64,000 nucleotides of DNA from Luteolibacter algae (lineage in GTDB: Bacteria > Verrucomicrobiota > Verrucomicrobiia > Verrucomicrobiales > Akkermansiaceae), in contig NZ_JBHUIT010000017.1 in the NCBI RefSeq assembly GCF_042683045.1, forward strand, positions 264,306 to 328,305. The letters are read 5' to 3'. How positions within the stretch are numbered: position 1 is the first letter of the stretch; each line of letters starts with the position of its first letter. Positions 25,281 to 34,247 of the stretch are shown piece after piece. Both the position numbers and the translations under genes were made by a program. The notes beneath the pieces are model-generated. The model saw nothing but the letters and a program-made list of their open reading frames with translations. It was not told the origin of the DNA and ran no database searches.

Positions 25281-25867
25281 GTGGAAGTTTCTTTAATGAT
25301 AAATCCTTTTCCATCCAGATGAAGCTGGCTGGCGAGCTCATTGGGCACAAAACCGGCTTCGATGCTGACATGCATATCATGCCTGGTGATGGGGTGGATA
25401 AAGGGGTGGGCGAGCTTTCCCATCATCAATGGTAGCTTTGAGCGTAGGGGCTCGTTGATAAGGATGGTATCAAAATTCTCCAGCCAATGACCCAGCTCGG
25501 TCAGTTGCTCCGGGTGGAAATGGTGAAGGAAAAGGTTCGCGATCAATACACCGCCCTTGGGTGCTGGCGGCTGCTTAAACAGATCGCCTTGCACCCACTC
25601 GATTTTTTCGGGAAACCCGACCGGACGCGGTGCCAGATCGTAGGCTCTTATTGGCGTTTCCGGGAATTCCCGGGAGATTATTTTCAGCAAGTGCCCGTCT
25701 CCTGCTCCAATTTCAGTGATGGAGGTGGGTGACTGCGGAAGGTGCCGGAGTATCCAGGAATCATTCCCCATGAAGCGATTGATACGGACCAGATCCCGGC
25801 GGGAACATATAGCCCCGGGATCGTCGTGCGGCAGGGTATCCAGAAGTTCGGGTGTTAGCTTGCGCAT
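25241..25867 (-). CDS. Class I SAM-dependent methyltransferase of the polyketide locus
   Basis: The 208-aa enzyme has motif I (ITEIGAGDGHLLKI) followed by IRAYDLAPRP and a later VLIANLFLHHFHPEQL, as in small class I methyltransferases that modify ubiquinone-like or polyketide rings. It is the first gene of the four-gene locus (methyltransferase, FAD oxidoreductase, type III PKS, DUF2071), overlapping the second by 40 bases. The likely substrate is the polyketide made by the synthase (inference). Confidence 0.87.
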   Translation of the reverse strand: MRKLTPELLDTLPHDDPGAICSRRDLVRINRFMGNDSWILRHLPQSPTSITEIGAGDGHLLKIISREFPETPIRAYDLAPRPVGFPEKIEWVQGDLFKQPPAPKGGVLIANLFLHHFHPEQLTELGHWLENFDTILINEPLRSKLPLMMGKLAHPFIHPITRHDMHVSIEAGFVPNELASQLHLDGKGFIIKETSTWRGSIRVIASRA

Positions 25868-25954
25868 AAGGTGACAAAAGGGAGACGGTGAAGAATTACG
25901 AAAGACGGGAAGTCGTGGTTTGCAAATGAAAGCGGTTTGTAAGATAAATGAGTT

Positions 25955-26557
25955 ATGAAAATTTCGAAATACACAGGTGGCATCGTCCAGACCAACGGTT
26001 ATCTGGTAGAGACAGTCGGAGGTAATTTTCTGGTGGATGCACCTGCAGGTGTTTCAGCATGGCTGGACTCCAAGGGTATCAGGCTGGATCACTTGTATCT
26101 GACCCACCAGCATTATGATCACGTGGAGGACGTTTCCGAATTACAGAAAAAGGGAGTGAAAATCCACGCCTGGGCGCCGTATTCAAAAGAACTCACCTTG
26201 GAATCCTATGGATCAAGTTGGGGGTTGCCGGAGGTTTCCGATTTTACGATTGATGAGTTGGTCCCGGAGGGAGAGCGCGAATTGTTCGGAGTCAAAACGA
26301 AGGTGGCGCACGTCCCCGGGCATTCGCTGGATAGCATCACGTTTTACGTGGAATCGGAAGGTATCGTTTTCGCCGGAGACGCTCTTTTTGCCGGTTCCGT
26401 AGGACGTTGCGACCTCCCCGGGGGGGATTTCGAGGTGCTTCTCTCCGGGATCAGCCGGGAATTGCTCACCTTGCCGGATGAAACGAAGGTTTTCTCAGGC
26501 CACGGCCCGGAAACGACGATAGGTCATGAACGGGTGAGCAATGGATATCTACGTTGA
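25955..26557 (+). CDS. MBL-fold metallo-hydrolase (glyoxalase II-like)
   Basis: The 200-aa enzyme has the metal motif THQHYDH (H51, H53, D55, H56), a third ligand in HVPGHSLDS, the bridging Asp in FAGDALFAGSVGRCD, and a last His in FSGHGPETTIGHE. The order and spacing match hydroxyacylglutathione-hydrolase-like proteins. The GHGPETT ending is common in the YcbL group, whose substrate is not well known. It is divergent from the polyketide locus and convergent with the AsmA-like gene. Confidence 0.9.
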   Translation: MKISKYTGGIVQTNGYLVETVGGNFLVDAPAGVSAWLDSKGIRLDHLYLTHQHYDHVEDVSELQKKGVKIHAWAPYSKELTLESYGSSWGLPEVSDFTIDELVPEGERELFGVKTKVAHVPGHSLDSITFYVESEGIVFAGDALFAGSVGRCDLPGGDFEVLLSGISRELLTLPDETKVFSGHGPETTIGHERVSNGYLR

Positions 26558-26568
26558 GGTAGCACCAA

Positions 26569-29043
26569 TCATTCTCCCACCACTTTCGCTTTGGGCGGTG
26601 CGAGGAGAATCTGATTCTGCTCGTCCGGCGGAGACGTGAAATGAACATTTTCCCAAGTAGTGTTCTTGATAGGTCCGGATCCGCGAAATTGGAAAAGCCC
26701 ATAGAACGGGCGCAGTGGCAGCGTGATCAATCCCAATAATCCGCGCGCATTGAGGCGAATTGTGAAATCGATGGTCTGTTCGCTTAGATCGACGGCACCG
26801 TCACCGGCGAAGGTGACCGAGCTGGTAGCCGTCTGAAAGTCCCGGGTTCTCAAAATCCCTTTCCTGATATCAAAGGTGCAGAATGCGGATTTCGCACGCT
26901 CGAAGCCTGCCCGTCTGTCATCGACTACTTTTGAAATTACGTTCGAGAGTGGCCCGAAAACCGGCACGGAAAACAGCTCCGCTTTCTCCATAGCTATGAG
27001 ACCTTCCCCATCCATCGTAGAAACATCCCCGCCGAACATTGAGAAATCGATCCTTCCTGTTACCTCTCCACCTCCTTTTAGTTCAAAGCCATAGGTCGAT
27101 GAAAGCGCAGGCATGGAAAGCTTGGACCAGCTAAGCTCGCCACTTAGTTTCGATACCGGCCCATGATGGAAGTCTCCCGCGATGTCTCCTCCGAAGGCCG
27201 CCGCGCCCAGATTCGAAATATGCACGTCGCCACCTTCGATTTTTACCGTGGCTTTTGGGGCGCCGAGTGTGATGACTTCCCCGAGAAATTTGTAATCCGC
27301 CTGTCCTTTTGTGCTAAATTTTACCGTTAAATCAGTGCGCCCCGCAGGGGTGACATCCACCTTGCCGGATCCGCTTAGCGAAGGTGGCTGATGGAAGCGA
27401 TACTGTTCCAGATCATCTGCGATGGATGGTGCGAAGAACCTGACCAACGGAGCCGCCCAGATATCTCCCACAACTTTTTCCACCCCTACGGATTTATCCT
27501 TCGCGTCATAGCGGATACGCCCTACCGATGCGGTCGAGGACGCGGGTCCGTTGTAGGCTTTGCGCAAAGGGTAATCGGTGTAGTCAAAGGTTACGCTGCC
27601 ATCATAGAAATCGAGCTCGTAGTGATTGAGAATGAAAGAGCAATTCGCTTGTTTGACAGGAACTCCGCGATACGAGAGATTTTTGACCACTCCATGGCCG
27701 CTGTATGCCCATGAGTGGCGGTTGTTTGCATCAAAGGAACCTTCCAGGAAAATTTCCGTCAGGGGATCGGCGTTCTCTGTGAAGTCACCGATCACTTTTT
27801 CCAACGGTTGTCCCGTGAAAAAGGGTTTGTAAAGCGGCGCGGGAAGGGTGGAATGCAGCTGGAGACGCACCAGATTCTTCTCGATCAAGACTTTGCCCTC
27901 CGCCTTGCCGTCAGGACGGTTGAGAACAAGATCCCGGAGAAAGAGATCGCCGTTTTGCCAGGAAAACCAGGTATCGACAGAATCAAACACCACCCCGCGG
28001 AACATGATGGATTCACACAAGGCGTGGCCCGTGAGATGGACAATCGGAGCTTTGAGATCGGATAGATTGAAATCACCGGCAAAGCGCAACTGTTGTTTTC
28101 CACCGCTGAGTAGATCGACATTGAGTGGAGTGGCCAGCCATGATTTCAAGAGCCGCGGGATATCAATGGAAGATTCCATATCAAACCTTCCGTCCCGGGT
28201 GAGTAGCTGATAATCGGCACTTCCAGTGATGGTCCCACGGGCATCTTCCGCTGAAAAAGAGCCAAGGGTGAGTAGATGGTTTGCCAGCTTTCCGCGGGCG
28301 GTAAAATTTTTCAGGCGGTATTGCTTTTTTTCGATCGAAGGAGCGTCCACCCGGAATGCGGCGCGCAATGTGGTCTTATCCGAGAGCTCGCCCTCGATAT
28401 CCACATGGACCCGTGGCGGCAGGTCTCCATCGAAGTTCCAGTGCTGCATCTCATTGATGATGTTTGCGATCATTTCGCGGCGCCGGCCTTCGTTTTTTTC
28501 CTCTTCGGGACCGCCTTTTTTCCGTGCTTTTCCCAGTAGTCTGGCGCTGAGGGTAACATCAATACCACCCACCTGTCCGATCGCGTTCCGCACCTCGATC
28601 AAGCGCTCGCTTGGCATAAAAATCGTGCCATAGATGTTGCTGAAATGCAGAGACTCGCCAGCCGGGTTCTTGGGATCCACTGGCAGTGCGAGCCTTGCGT
28701 TTTTCATCTGGATTTTACGTATACGGAACTGTCCCCCGGCCAGGTTCGCGTAATCCAAGGCGAGCTGGACCCGCTCCAATTTTGAAATTTCATGAAGACG
28801 TTCCGCTTCTGCGAAAACGCTAACATCTGTGGCGACAAAACCCTGCAGAGGAATGTAGGTGAGTGATCCGATTTCCACATGAGCTCCGTGCTTGGAGATT
28901 TCTTGTTCCAAGGCCTTCCGCCAATCTTCGGGAAGGCCTGTTTTATTCGCCCAATAAAGCCCGCCTATGGACAATGGAATCATTGCCACAAGAATGAGCC
29001 ACATAATGGTTCTGAGATTTCGGACTATGCGGAGATGCAGCAT
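26569..29043 (-). CDS. AsmA/TamB-like envelope protein
   Basis: The 824-aa product has one N-terminal membrane helix (IMWLILVAMIPLSIGGLYWA) and then a long, mostly beta-strand body in the periplasm, rich in strings such as GSADYQLLTRDGRFDMESS and DLSEQTIDFTIRLNARGLLG. The last part (SVTFAGDGAVDLSEQTIDF and PLRPFYGLFQFRGSGPI) matches the C-terminal AsmA-like region. Such proteins are thought to bridge the membranes and carry phospholipid. Start at 29043 is taken; ATG at 29004 is also possible. It follows radC by eight bases, same strand. Confidence 0.75.
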   Translation of the reverse strand: MLHLRIVRNLRTIMWLILVAMIPLSIGGLYWANKTGLPEDWRKALEQEISKHGAHVEIGSLTYIPLQGFVATDVSVFAEAERLHEISKLERVQLALDYANLAGGQFRIRKIQMKNARLALPVDPKNPAGESLHFSNIYGTIFMPSERLIEVRNAIGQVGGIDVTLSARLLGKARKKGGPEEEKNEGRRREMIANIINEMQHWNFDGDLPPRVHVDIEGELSDKTTLRAAFRVDAPSIEKKQYRLKNFTARGKLANHLLTLGSFSAEDARGTITGSADYQLLTRDGRFDMESSIDIPRLLKSWLATPLNVDLLSGGKQQLRFAGDFNLSDLKAPIVHLTGHALCESIMFRGVVFDSVDTWFSWQNGDLFLRDLVLNRPDGKAEGKVLIEKNLVRLQLHSTLPAPLYKPFFTGQPLEKVIGDFTENADPLTEIFLEGSFDANNRHSWAYSGHGVVKNLSYRGVPVKQANCSFILNHYELDFYDGSVTFDYTDYPLRKAYNGPASSTASVGRIRYDAKDKSVGVEKVVGDIWAAPLVRFFAPSIADDLEQYRFHQPPSLSGSGKVDVTPAGRTDLTVKFSTKGQADYKFLGEVITLGAPKATVKIEGGDVHISNLGAAAFGGDIAGDFHHGPVSKLSGELSWSKLSMPALSSTYGFELKGGGEVTGRIDFSMFGGDVSTMDGEGLIAMEKAELFSVPVFGPLSNVISKVVDDRRAGFERAKSAFCTFDIRKGILRTRDFQTATSSVTFAGDGAVDLSEQTIDFTIRLNARGLLGLITLPLRPFYGLFQFRGSGPIKNTTWENVHFTSPPDEQNQILLAPPKAKVVGE

Positions 29044-29051
29044 GAAGATGA

Positions 29052-29747
29052 TTAGTCGGAGATGGTTCCTGATGAACGAAACGAAAAGTAAGGTGCTCTG
29101 CCTGCCGCTGGACGACCCATAATCACGTGATCAAGGAACCGGATCTGCATGATCCTCGCCGCTTCGAGAAGATTCTGGGTGATCCTGTGATCGGCGCGGC
29201 TCGGGCTGGGATCTCCAGAAGGATGATTGTGGATCAAGATGAAAGCATACGCATTCCGGGTGATCACCGGCCGGAGAATTTCACGCGGGTGAGCGCTCGT
29301 TTCATTCACTGATCCGGATGAAATCGTCGTGGTGCTGGTATGCATCAAGCGGGTGTCTACCGTGACTACAAGCGCACTTTCGTGGGGCAGATTGCCCATT
29401 TGATGGGAAAAATGATCATAGATTAGCTCCGGTGAGTTCAACGGAATTGCCTGGCGGGTTTCCTTCTTAAGCCTACTGCCAAGCTCGAAAGCTGCGGCTA
29501 GCTTGCAGGCCTTGGCCAGACCAATGCCTTTGTTATTCATATACTCCGCGACGGGGAGCCGACCCAATTCCTGCAGGCCGCCGTATTTTTTTAAGAGATC
29601 ACCCGCGACTTCGATCACATTTCTGCCAACGATGCCCGAGCTTAGGAAGATCGCCATTAGCTCGGCATTGCTGAGCGCCTCCGCACCGTATTTGTAGATC
29701 TTTTCACGAGGAAGATCGGAATCGGCGGCATCGTTCAAAAGTGGCAT
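29052..29747 (-). CDS. radC: RadC family JAB-domain protein
   Basis: The 231-aa protein has an N-terminal HhH-like part (ALSNAELMAIFLSSG, then GGLQELG, NKGIGLAKACKLAAAFELG) and a C-terminal JAMM metalloprotease-like domain with HNHPSGDPSPSRAD (H173, H175, D186). The name reflects an old DNA-repair link; the biochemical role is unsettled. It lies two bases after yicC on the same strand and just before the AsmA-like gene. Confidence 0.95.
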   Translation of the reverse strand: MPLLNDAADSDLPREKIYKYGAEALSNAELMAIFLSSGIVGRNVIEVAGDLLKKYGGLQELGRLPVAEYMNNKGIGLAKACKLAAAFELGSRLKKETRQAIPLNSPELIYDHFSHQMGNLPHESALVVTVDTRLMHTSTTTISSGSVNETSAHPREILRPVITRNAYAFILIHNHPSGDPSPSRADHRITQNLLEAARIMQIRFLDHVIMGRPAAGRAPYFSFRSSGTISD

Positions 29748-29749
29748 AG

Positions 29750-30631
29750 CTACTCGATATTCTGGACTTGTTCGCGGATCTTTTCCAGTTCGGTTTTAGC
29801 TTCCACCACGGTTTGGGCAATATTTGCGTCGTTTGCCTTCGAGCCAATGGTGTTGAACTCGCGGAATAGTTCCTGGCATAAAAAGTCCAGAGATCTCCCC
29901 GCAGGCTCGTCCGAATGAACGTAATCTTGGAATTTTGCGAAGTGAGATTGCAAACGGGTCAGCTCCTCAGAGATATCGCACCGATCGGCGAAAATTGCCA
30001 ACTCCTTGACCAAGCGCTCGTCATCCATCTCCAAAGGAAGGTTTAGGTCATTGAGACGCTTTAACATGATTTCCCGCTGTCTTAGCGGTCGGAACGGAGC
30101 CGAATCAGCAAGCGTCCGGGTGAAAGCCATCAGCTGGCCCAGTCGGGCAAGAAAATCTTCCTGGAGGTGTTTTCCTTCTGAAGCGCGCATTTCATTGAGA
30201 TTTCGCACCGCTTGATCCAATGCCGGGGAAATAGCTTCCCACGCGCTTTCTGGATCAATTTCTTCACTCGTGCCTATTTCCATCATTCCCGGCTGGCGCA
30301 TAAAATCCGCCGCTGTCGGGGTCAAAGGTCGCCCGATAATGTGCGAGATATCGGAAAATGCCGATTCAAAGGAACGTGCCAAGGCGGGATTGATTCTAAT
30401 TTGGGTCGCGGCTTCGCCATCGGGTTTTTCCACCCGTATACTGAGCTGAACACGTCCGCGGGAAACATGGGGGAGAACTGCCTGGCGAACCCTCGTTTCC
30501 AGAGATTGCAGGGATCGCGGTAAATTCGCGATAATTTCCATCTGCTTCCGGTTGATAGAGGCTGCTTCCACGCTGGCCAGCCATTGATCTGTGGTATGGG
30601 TTCCGCGGCCGAAGCCGGTCATTGATTGCAT
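29750..30631 (-). CDS. yicC: YicC family endoribonuclease
   Basis: The 293-aa protein starts MQSMTGFGRG, the family signature, and has the YicC_N block ending in SRGRVQLSIRVEK and the C-terminal DUF1732 part (AGRSLDFLCQELFREFNTIGSKAND). E. coli YicC is an RNase that affects small-RNA turnover. The frame continues to 30691, but the start at 30631 matches the family. It is the first gene of a yicC-radC-asmA-like run on the minus strand. Confidence 0.94.
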   Translation of the reverse strand: MQSMTGFGRGTHTTDQWLASVEAASINRKQMEIIANLPRSLQSLETRVRQAVLPHVSRGRVQLSIRVEKPDGEAATQIRINPALARSFESAFSDISHIIGRPLTPTAADFMRQPGMMEIGTSEEIDPESAWEAISPALDQAVRNLNEMRASEGKHLQEDFLARLGQLMAFTRTLADSAPFRPLRQREIMLKRLNDLNLPLEMDDERLVKELAIFADRCDISEELTRLQSHFAKFQDYVHSDEPAGRSLDFLCQELFREFNTIGSKANDANIAQTVVEAKTELEKIREQVQNIE

Positions 30632-30694
30632 GGCTGATTCAAAAGAGCGGAAGCAGTGTTGTCGATTCCCGAGTGGTTGCGACCGGAGCAATGG

Positions 30695-30732
30695 AAAAAG
30701 CGTCCCCGCCAGAACGATGGGGACGCTTTTTT
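30695..30732 (-). terminator. Rho-independent terminator after dps
   Basis: Hairpin with arms AAGCGTCCCC and GGGGACGCTT and an 11-base loop; the minus strand continues TTTTT. The plus-strand copy also has a T-run, so it may work in both directions. It separates dps from the yicC run. Confidence 0.85.
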
Positions 30733-30767
30733 AAATAAAATATTCCAGCGGAAAACTCTCGGTGGAA

Positions 30768-31256
30768 TCACGCTGCCTTGGTCACGGAACGGAGCATCCA
30801 AAGCGCTTTTTGGTGCGTTTTGACGCGTCCAATTACGAGGTCTTCCGTCTCATTATCATCATGTTCTCCCGCGATCTCTCTCGCTTTCTCCGCACTTTTC
30901 ACGACTGCTTCGTGGCCGGCGATCAAATGCGCGACGTGATTTTCCGCCGGGGTTTCTTCAATTTTGGCTTCCTTGATGGAGGACATGGAGGCGAGAGTTT
31001 TCAAGCCGCCCGGAGCATAAAAGCCCAGCGCACGAAGTCGCTCGGCAAGTTCGTCAACGGCTTTGAAAAGTTCCTTGTACTGCTCTTCGAATGCGAGGTG
31101 CAGAGAATAAAAATTCGGCCCCTCAACATTCCAGTGGGCGACATGGACCTGACCCATCAAGGCGTAGGTATCCGCCAGTAAGGTGGCGAGAGATTCGGCG
31201 ACAGGATCAGACTTTTTTACATGTGAGGTAGAAGCGGGAGGTGTGGCTGTTTTCAT
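30768..31256 (-). CDS. dps: Dps family ferritin-like DNA-protection protein
   Basis: Dps assembles into a 12-subunit shell that stores iron oxidised by peroxide and can coat DNA. The 162-aa product has the conserved VHWNVEGPNF, LHLAFEEQYKELFKAVDELAERLRALG and HLIAGHEA segments that carry the ferroxidase ligands at the dimer interface. It is flanked by recJ and sits near the DUF892-CsbD-DUF1328 stress operon, in keeping with a stress island. Confidence 0.93.
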   Translation of the reverse strand: MKTATPPASTSHVKKSDPVAESLATLLADTYALMGQVHVAHWNVEGPNFYSLHLAFEEQYKELFKAVDELAERLRALGFYAPGGLKTLASMSSIKEAKIEETPAENHVAHLIAGHEAVVKSAEKAREIAGEHDDNETEDLVIGRVKTHQKALWMLRSVTKAA

Positions 31257-31316
31257 AATTCAGCAAGTTTGCACGGCCTCCGGATATAGCAACCGGCGAA
31301 GCTAGATTTTTCGTAT

Positions 31317-33020
31317 TTATTCAGGGCTTTGACGGCTGGGCGCCACATCCTGAATCATGATCTGCAGAGTGGTTTTCCCCCGGAAGGTGTTCCGGTCAAT
31401 CGTGAATGCGATATCCCATGGAGGATTGGGCAATTCATGCTCGCCACCCCCGAAGAAGACCGCATCCTGCTCATGATATCCTTGGCGGAGCATCAGCCGG
31501 AGGTGATTGTTTTTCATGTGGAACGGAGGACGGCTGAGCCCAACCTCACGCGCCACAAACACGGGTTGCGGATTGCTGTTTCCAAAAGGATGCAAGAGCT
31601 CATAGCTGGCTAAAAAGTCCAGAGAAAGCTGGGAGAAGTTGATTTCAGCATCGTAAACCAATCTGGGCTTCCGATCCTCTTCCGAGGAGTTGGCAAGAAC
31701 ATACTCGCCAAACATTTTTCGAAAACCCTCCAGAGACTCCTCTCGTATCGATAGACCCGCGGCCATCGCGTGCCCGCCGCCTGCCAGCAACTGATCCTCG
31801 CAGGCACGAATAGCTTCGACCAGGGATATCCCTTCGATGCTGCGCCCGGATCCTTTGCCAACGCCTTCGTCGTCGATAGCGATCACGAACGTAGGTTTGT
31901 AATATTGCCGCATCAGGCGGGATGCCACGATGCCGACCACGCCGTGGTGCCACGTGCGGGAGCCTATCACAATGACAGGATCCACTGCCGGATCGAAATT
32001 TTCCGAAAGTTGTTCGAGGGCTTCTTTGCGGATCAGGTTCTCGTGGGCCTGTCGTTCGCGGTTATAATCATCGAGCTTCTTTGCCAACTCACCGGCCGAG
32101 CGGCGGCAGTCAGTAATCAGTGTCTCTAAAGCATCCTCCGGACAGTCCATTCTACCAGCCGCATTGATCCGGGGACCGATGCGGAACCCCACATCCGTGG
32201 AAGTCACGTGGCCATTCATTCCAGTCACCTCCTGCAATGCGCGGAGGCCCGGATTGAGCGTGGAGGACAGGTGCCTCAAACCGTGTCTTACAAGTAGGCG
32301 GTTCTCGCCGACAAGAGGAACGATGTCCGCAATAGTTGCGACGGCGACAAGATCAAGAAGCTCCTTCAGATCAAGTTCCGTCTTCCGGGTTTTCATGAGC
32401 GCATGTCCCAGTTTGAAAACGACACCTGCGGCGCATAGGTAAGTGAAATCATCTCCGCACTTGGGGTTGACGAGGGCGACACAGTCTGGCTGAACATCCA
32501 AATTAGGCTCATGATGGTCTACAATGACGACATCCACACCTTGAGCCTTCAAATAGGCGACTTCTCCCACAGAGACTGTTCCGCAATCCACAGTGACCAA
32601 CAGATCCGGCTTTCCGGTTTCCTCGATACATCTGTGAATGGCGGCAAGGCTTAATCCGTAGCCTTCGGGACTGCGCCGGGGAATGAATGTCTCTGGTTTT
32701 AATCCATAGGCATGAAGGATTTTACACATCAAAGTTATGGAAGAAATACCATCAACATCGTAGTCTCCGTAAATGCAGACCTTCTGCTTTTCATCAATGG
32801 CTTCAAGCAAGCGGGCAACCGCAGCATCCATGCCCGGAATTAGGAATGGGTCTTTCAAATCCCGAAGCTTCGGGTTCAAAAAAGCTTCGATCTCATTCTC
32901 GGCGATTCCTCTTTGATGGATGAGATGTTTGAGGATTTCGGGAAAGTCATTATCGGTCTTCGTGCGATCCCCACCGTTCGGGTAAAAGGGCTCGCCACGC
33001 GGAATCCATCGGAAAGCCAT
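31317..33020 (-). CDS. recJ: Single-stranded-DNA exonuclease RecJ
   Basis: RecJ degrades single-stranded DNA 5' to 3' in recombination and mismatch repair. The 567-aa product shows motif I (YGDYDVDGISS), the DHH motif (VDHHEPN), GAGRMD-like INAAGRMDCPEDAL, and the later AGGGHAMAAGLSI motif, all in order. The start at 33020 places MAFRWIPR at the N-terminus, close to relatives; ATG codons at 33029 and 33050 are also in frame. It is 60 bases upstream of dps on the same strand. Confidence 0.96.
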   Translation of the reverse strand: MAFRWIPRGEPFYPNGGDRTKTDNDFPEILKHLIHQRGIAENEIEAFLNPKLRDLKDPFLIPGMDAAVARLLEAIDEKQKVCIYGDYDVDGISSITLMCKILHAYGLKPETFIPRRSPEGYGLSLAAIHRCIEETGKPDLLVTVDCGTVSVGEVAYLKAQGVDVVIVDHHEPNLDVQPDCVALVNPKCGDDFTYLCAAGVVFKLGHALMKTRKTELDLKELLDLVAVATIADIVPLVGENRLLVRHGLRHLSSTLNPGLRALQEVTGMNGHVTSTDVGFRIGPRINAAGRMDCPEDALETLITDCRRSAGELAKKLDDYNRERQAHENLIRKEALEQLSENFDPAVDPVIVIGSRTWHHGVVGIVASRLMRQYYKPTFVIAIDDEGVGKGSGRSIEGISLVEAIRACEDQLLAGGGHAMAAGLSIREESLEGFRKMFGEYVLANSSEEDRKPRLVYDAEINFSQLSLDFLASYELLHPFGNSNPQPVFVAREVGLSRPPFHMKNNHLRLMLRQGYHEQDAVFFGGGEHELPNPPWDIAFTIDRNTFRGKTTLQIMIQDVAPSRQSPE

Positions 33021-33099
33021 TGCACGCATACGTATCGGAATAAGCTGCACTGTATGTGCCCTCGATACAAGAGCGGAAAATATTCCAGGATCAGATACG

Positions 33100-33132
33100 A
33101 AAAATGCGCAACAGAGCGTCGCGCATTTTTTT
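33100..33132. terminator. Hairpin terminator between recJ and the DUF1328 gene
   Basis: Arms AAAATGCGC (33101-33109) and GCGCATTTT (33121-33129). The plus strand has eight T residues after it; the minus strand has four. It probably ends the DUF892-CsbD-DUF1328 transcript on the minus strand, but orientation is not certain. Confidence 0.6.
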
Positions 33133-33157
33133 TAAAAGATTTTAAGATTTCCGGGCT

Positions 33158-33316
33158 CTAAGGTTTCCGTCCGGTGAAGAAGGAAATCGCCGCGAGAATC
33201 AGGAATACTACAAATAATATTTGTGCGATCCATGCTGCCGTGCCAGCAATCCCGGTGAAACCGAGGATCGCTGCAATGATGGCGACGACCAGGAAGATAA
33301 GTGCGTAGTGTAACAT
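33158..33316 (-). CDS. DUF1328 small membrane protein
   Basis: This 52-aa gene reads MLHYALIFLVVAIIAAILGF, then GIAGTAAWIAQILFVVFLI and ends ISFFTGRKP. Two hydrophobic helices around a GIAGTAA turn are the mark of the DUF1328 (YtjA) family. Homologues in Proteobacteria are induced by general stress. The leader before its ATG is A/C-rich (ACCAACAAAAACAACC) with no Shine-Dalgarno sequence. It is last in an operon with csbD and DUF892 genes and was found by translating the gap directly. Confidence 0.9.
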   Translation of the reverse strand: MLHYALIFLVVAIIAAILGFTGIAGTAAWIAQILFVVFLILAAISFFTGRKP

Positions 33317-33348
33317 GACTTTGGGTGGTTGGTTGTTTTTGTTGGTGT

Positions 33349-33531
33349 TTAACCTTCGATGATTTTTCTGATTTCTTCTTCTGATTTGCCGAGTTTGGTT
33401 TTCAGCTTTCCGATGAGTTCATTTTCTTTCCCCTCTGCATAGAGGAGGTCGTCATCGGTGAGTTCAGCGTAGTTCTGTTTGAGGCGGCCTTTGGCTTGGT
33501 CCCATCCGCCTTTGATCTGTAATTGGTTCAT
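33349..33531 (-). CDS. CsbD family stress protein
   Basis: The 60-aa product has the family pattern: IKGGWDQAKGRLKQNYAELT near the start and GKENELIGKLKTKLGKS in the second half. CsbD proteins are small, highly charged, and induced under general stress in many bacteria; the molecular role is unknown. It lies 29 bases after the DUF892 gene and 32 bases before the DUF1328 gene, all minus strand. Confidence 0.92.
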   Translation of the reverse strand: MNQLQIKGGWDQAKGRLKQNYAELTDDDLLYAEGKENELIGKLKTKLGKSEEEIRKIIEG

Positions 33532-33560
33532 ATATTTCGGTTGTTGTTAGGTTGAGAGTT

Positions 33561-34097
33561 CTAGTTGCCGAATACGGCAAAGTGGTTCACGCCATCACTC
33601 ATCCATGAGCCTTTGGCGATTTTGGTGAGAGCCCGGTCGGCAGCACCGGCACGGCTGGTGATATCGGAGAAAAGTGACGCCACTTGGGCGAGATTTAGCT
33701 TCGAGGCGAAAGCATGAGCCGTCCCGCAGCCGGCAATTTCGTAGTGGGCGATGCGTTGTGCATTTGCAATCAACGCCGCGTCACAAACGGAGCCGGACTC
33801 ATATTCGGAGGTAGTTTCCTTTGCCTCGCGCAACAGACCCGCCATGGCTTCGCATTTGATGCCTGCGGGAGAAATCTCAAGCATTGCGCAGATTTCCTCC
33901 AGATCGGAAATATTCTCCATCACGTTGGTAGCAATCAGCTCCATCTCTTCCTTCAGACGCTCGTCATTCGCGACACGGATCATACGGCCTAAAAATTCAG
34001 AGTAGGCTTTCTCCGCATCGTATAGATCCCGGCTCTGCTCTTGGAGCAGGTGCCTGAGGGTGAAAGATTCCTTTTGATTTGGAGTTTGGGTATTCAT
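33561..34097 (-). CDS. DUF892 (YciE/F-like) ferritin-like protein
   Basis: The 178-aa product from the ATG at 34097 is helical and fits DUF892: LRHLLQEQSRDLYDAEKAYSEFL opens the first helix (given here split from its end), and AQRIAHYEIAGCGTAHAFA carries the conserved HYEIA-x-GT motif. Family members have a ferritin-like four-helix bundle with a di-iron site and respond to stress. It is first in the operon with csbD and DUF1328. A sigma-54-like element lies 26-41 bases upstream. Confidence 0.88.
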   Translation of the reverse strand: MNTQTPNQKESFTLRHLLQEQSRDLYDAEKAYSEFLGRMIRVANDERLKEEMELIATNVMENISDLEEICAMLEISPAGIKCEAMAGLLREAKETTSEYESGSVCDAALIANAQRIAHYEIAGCGTAHAFASKLNLAQVASLFSDITSRAGAADRALTKIAKGSWMSDGVNHFAVFGN

Positions 34098-34122
34098 AAT
34101 CGTGGAGTTCAGGCATTTTATT

Positions 34123-34138
34123 AGCTGAATGAATGCCA
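34123..34138 (-). promoter_or_regulatory. Candidate sigma-54 promoter for the stress operon
   Basis: On the minus strand the bases read TGGCATTCATTCAGCT. This keeps the invariant GG and GC ten bases apart and matches TGGCA at -24; the -12 element is GCT without the two preceding T residues. It would start transcription about 15 bases before the DUF892 ATG. An NtrC-type activator gene lies 3.4 kb away on the other strand. The match is partial, and GG-N10-GC occurs by chance. Confidence 0.35.
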
Positions 34139-34247
34139 CTAAGTTTTTCAGTGTCGTAACTTGCTGAAAATAAGTAGTTTAATGTTTGATGGGTGTCGTT
34201 TTTCGCTCATGATCGCTAAGTTCTCGTTGCAATATGCAAGTTCATGA

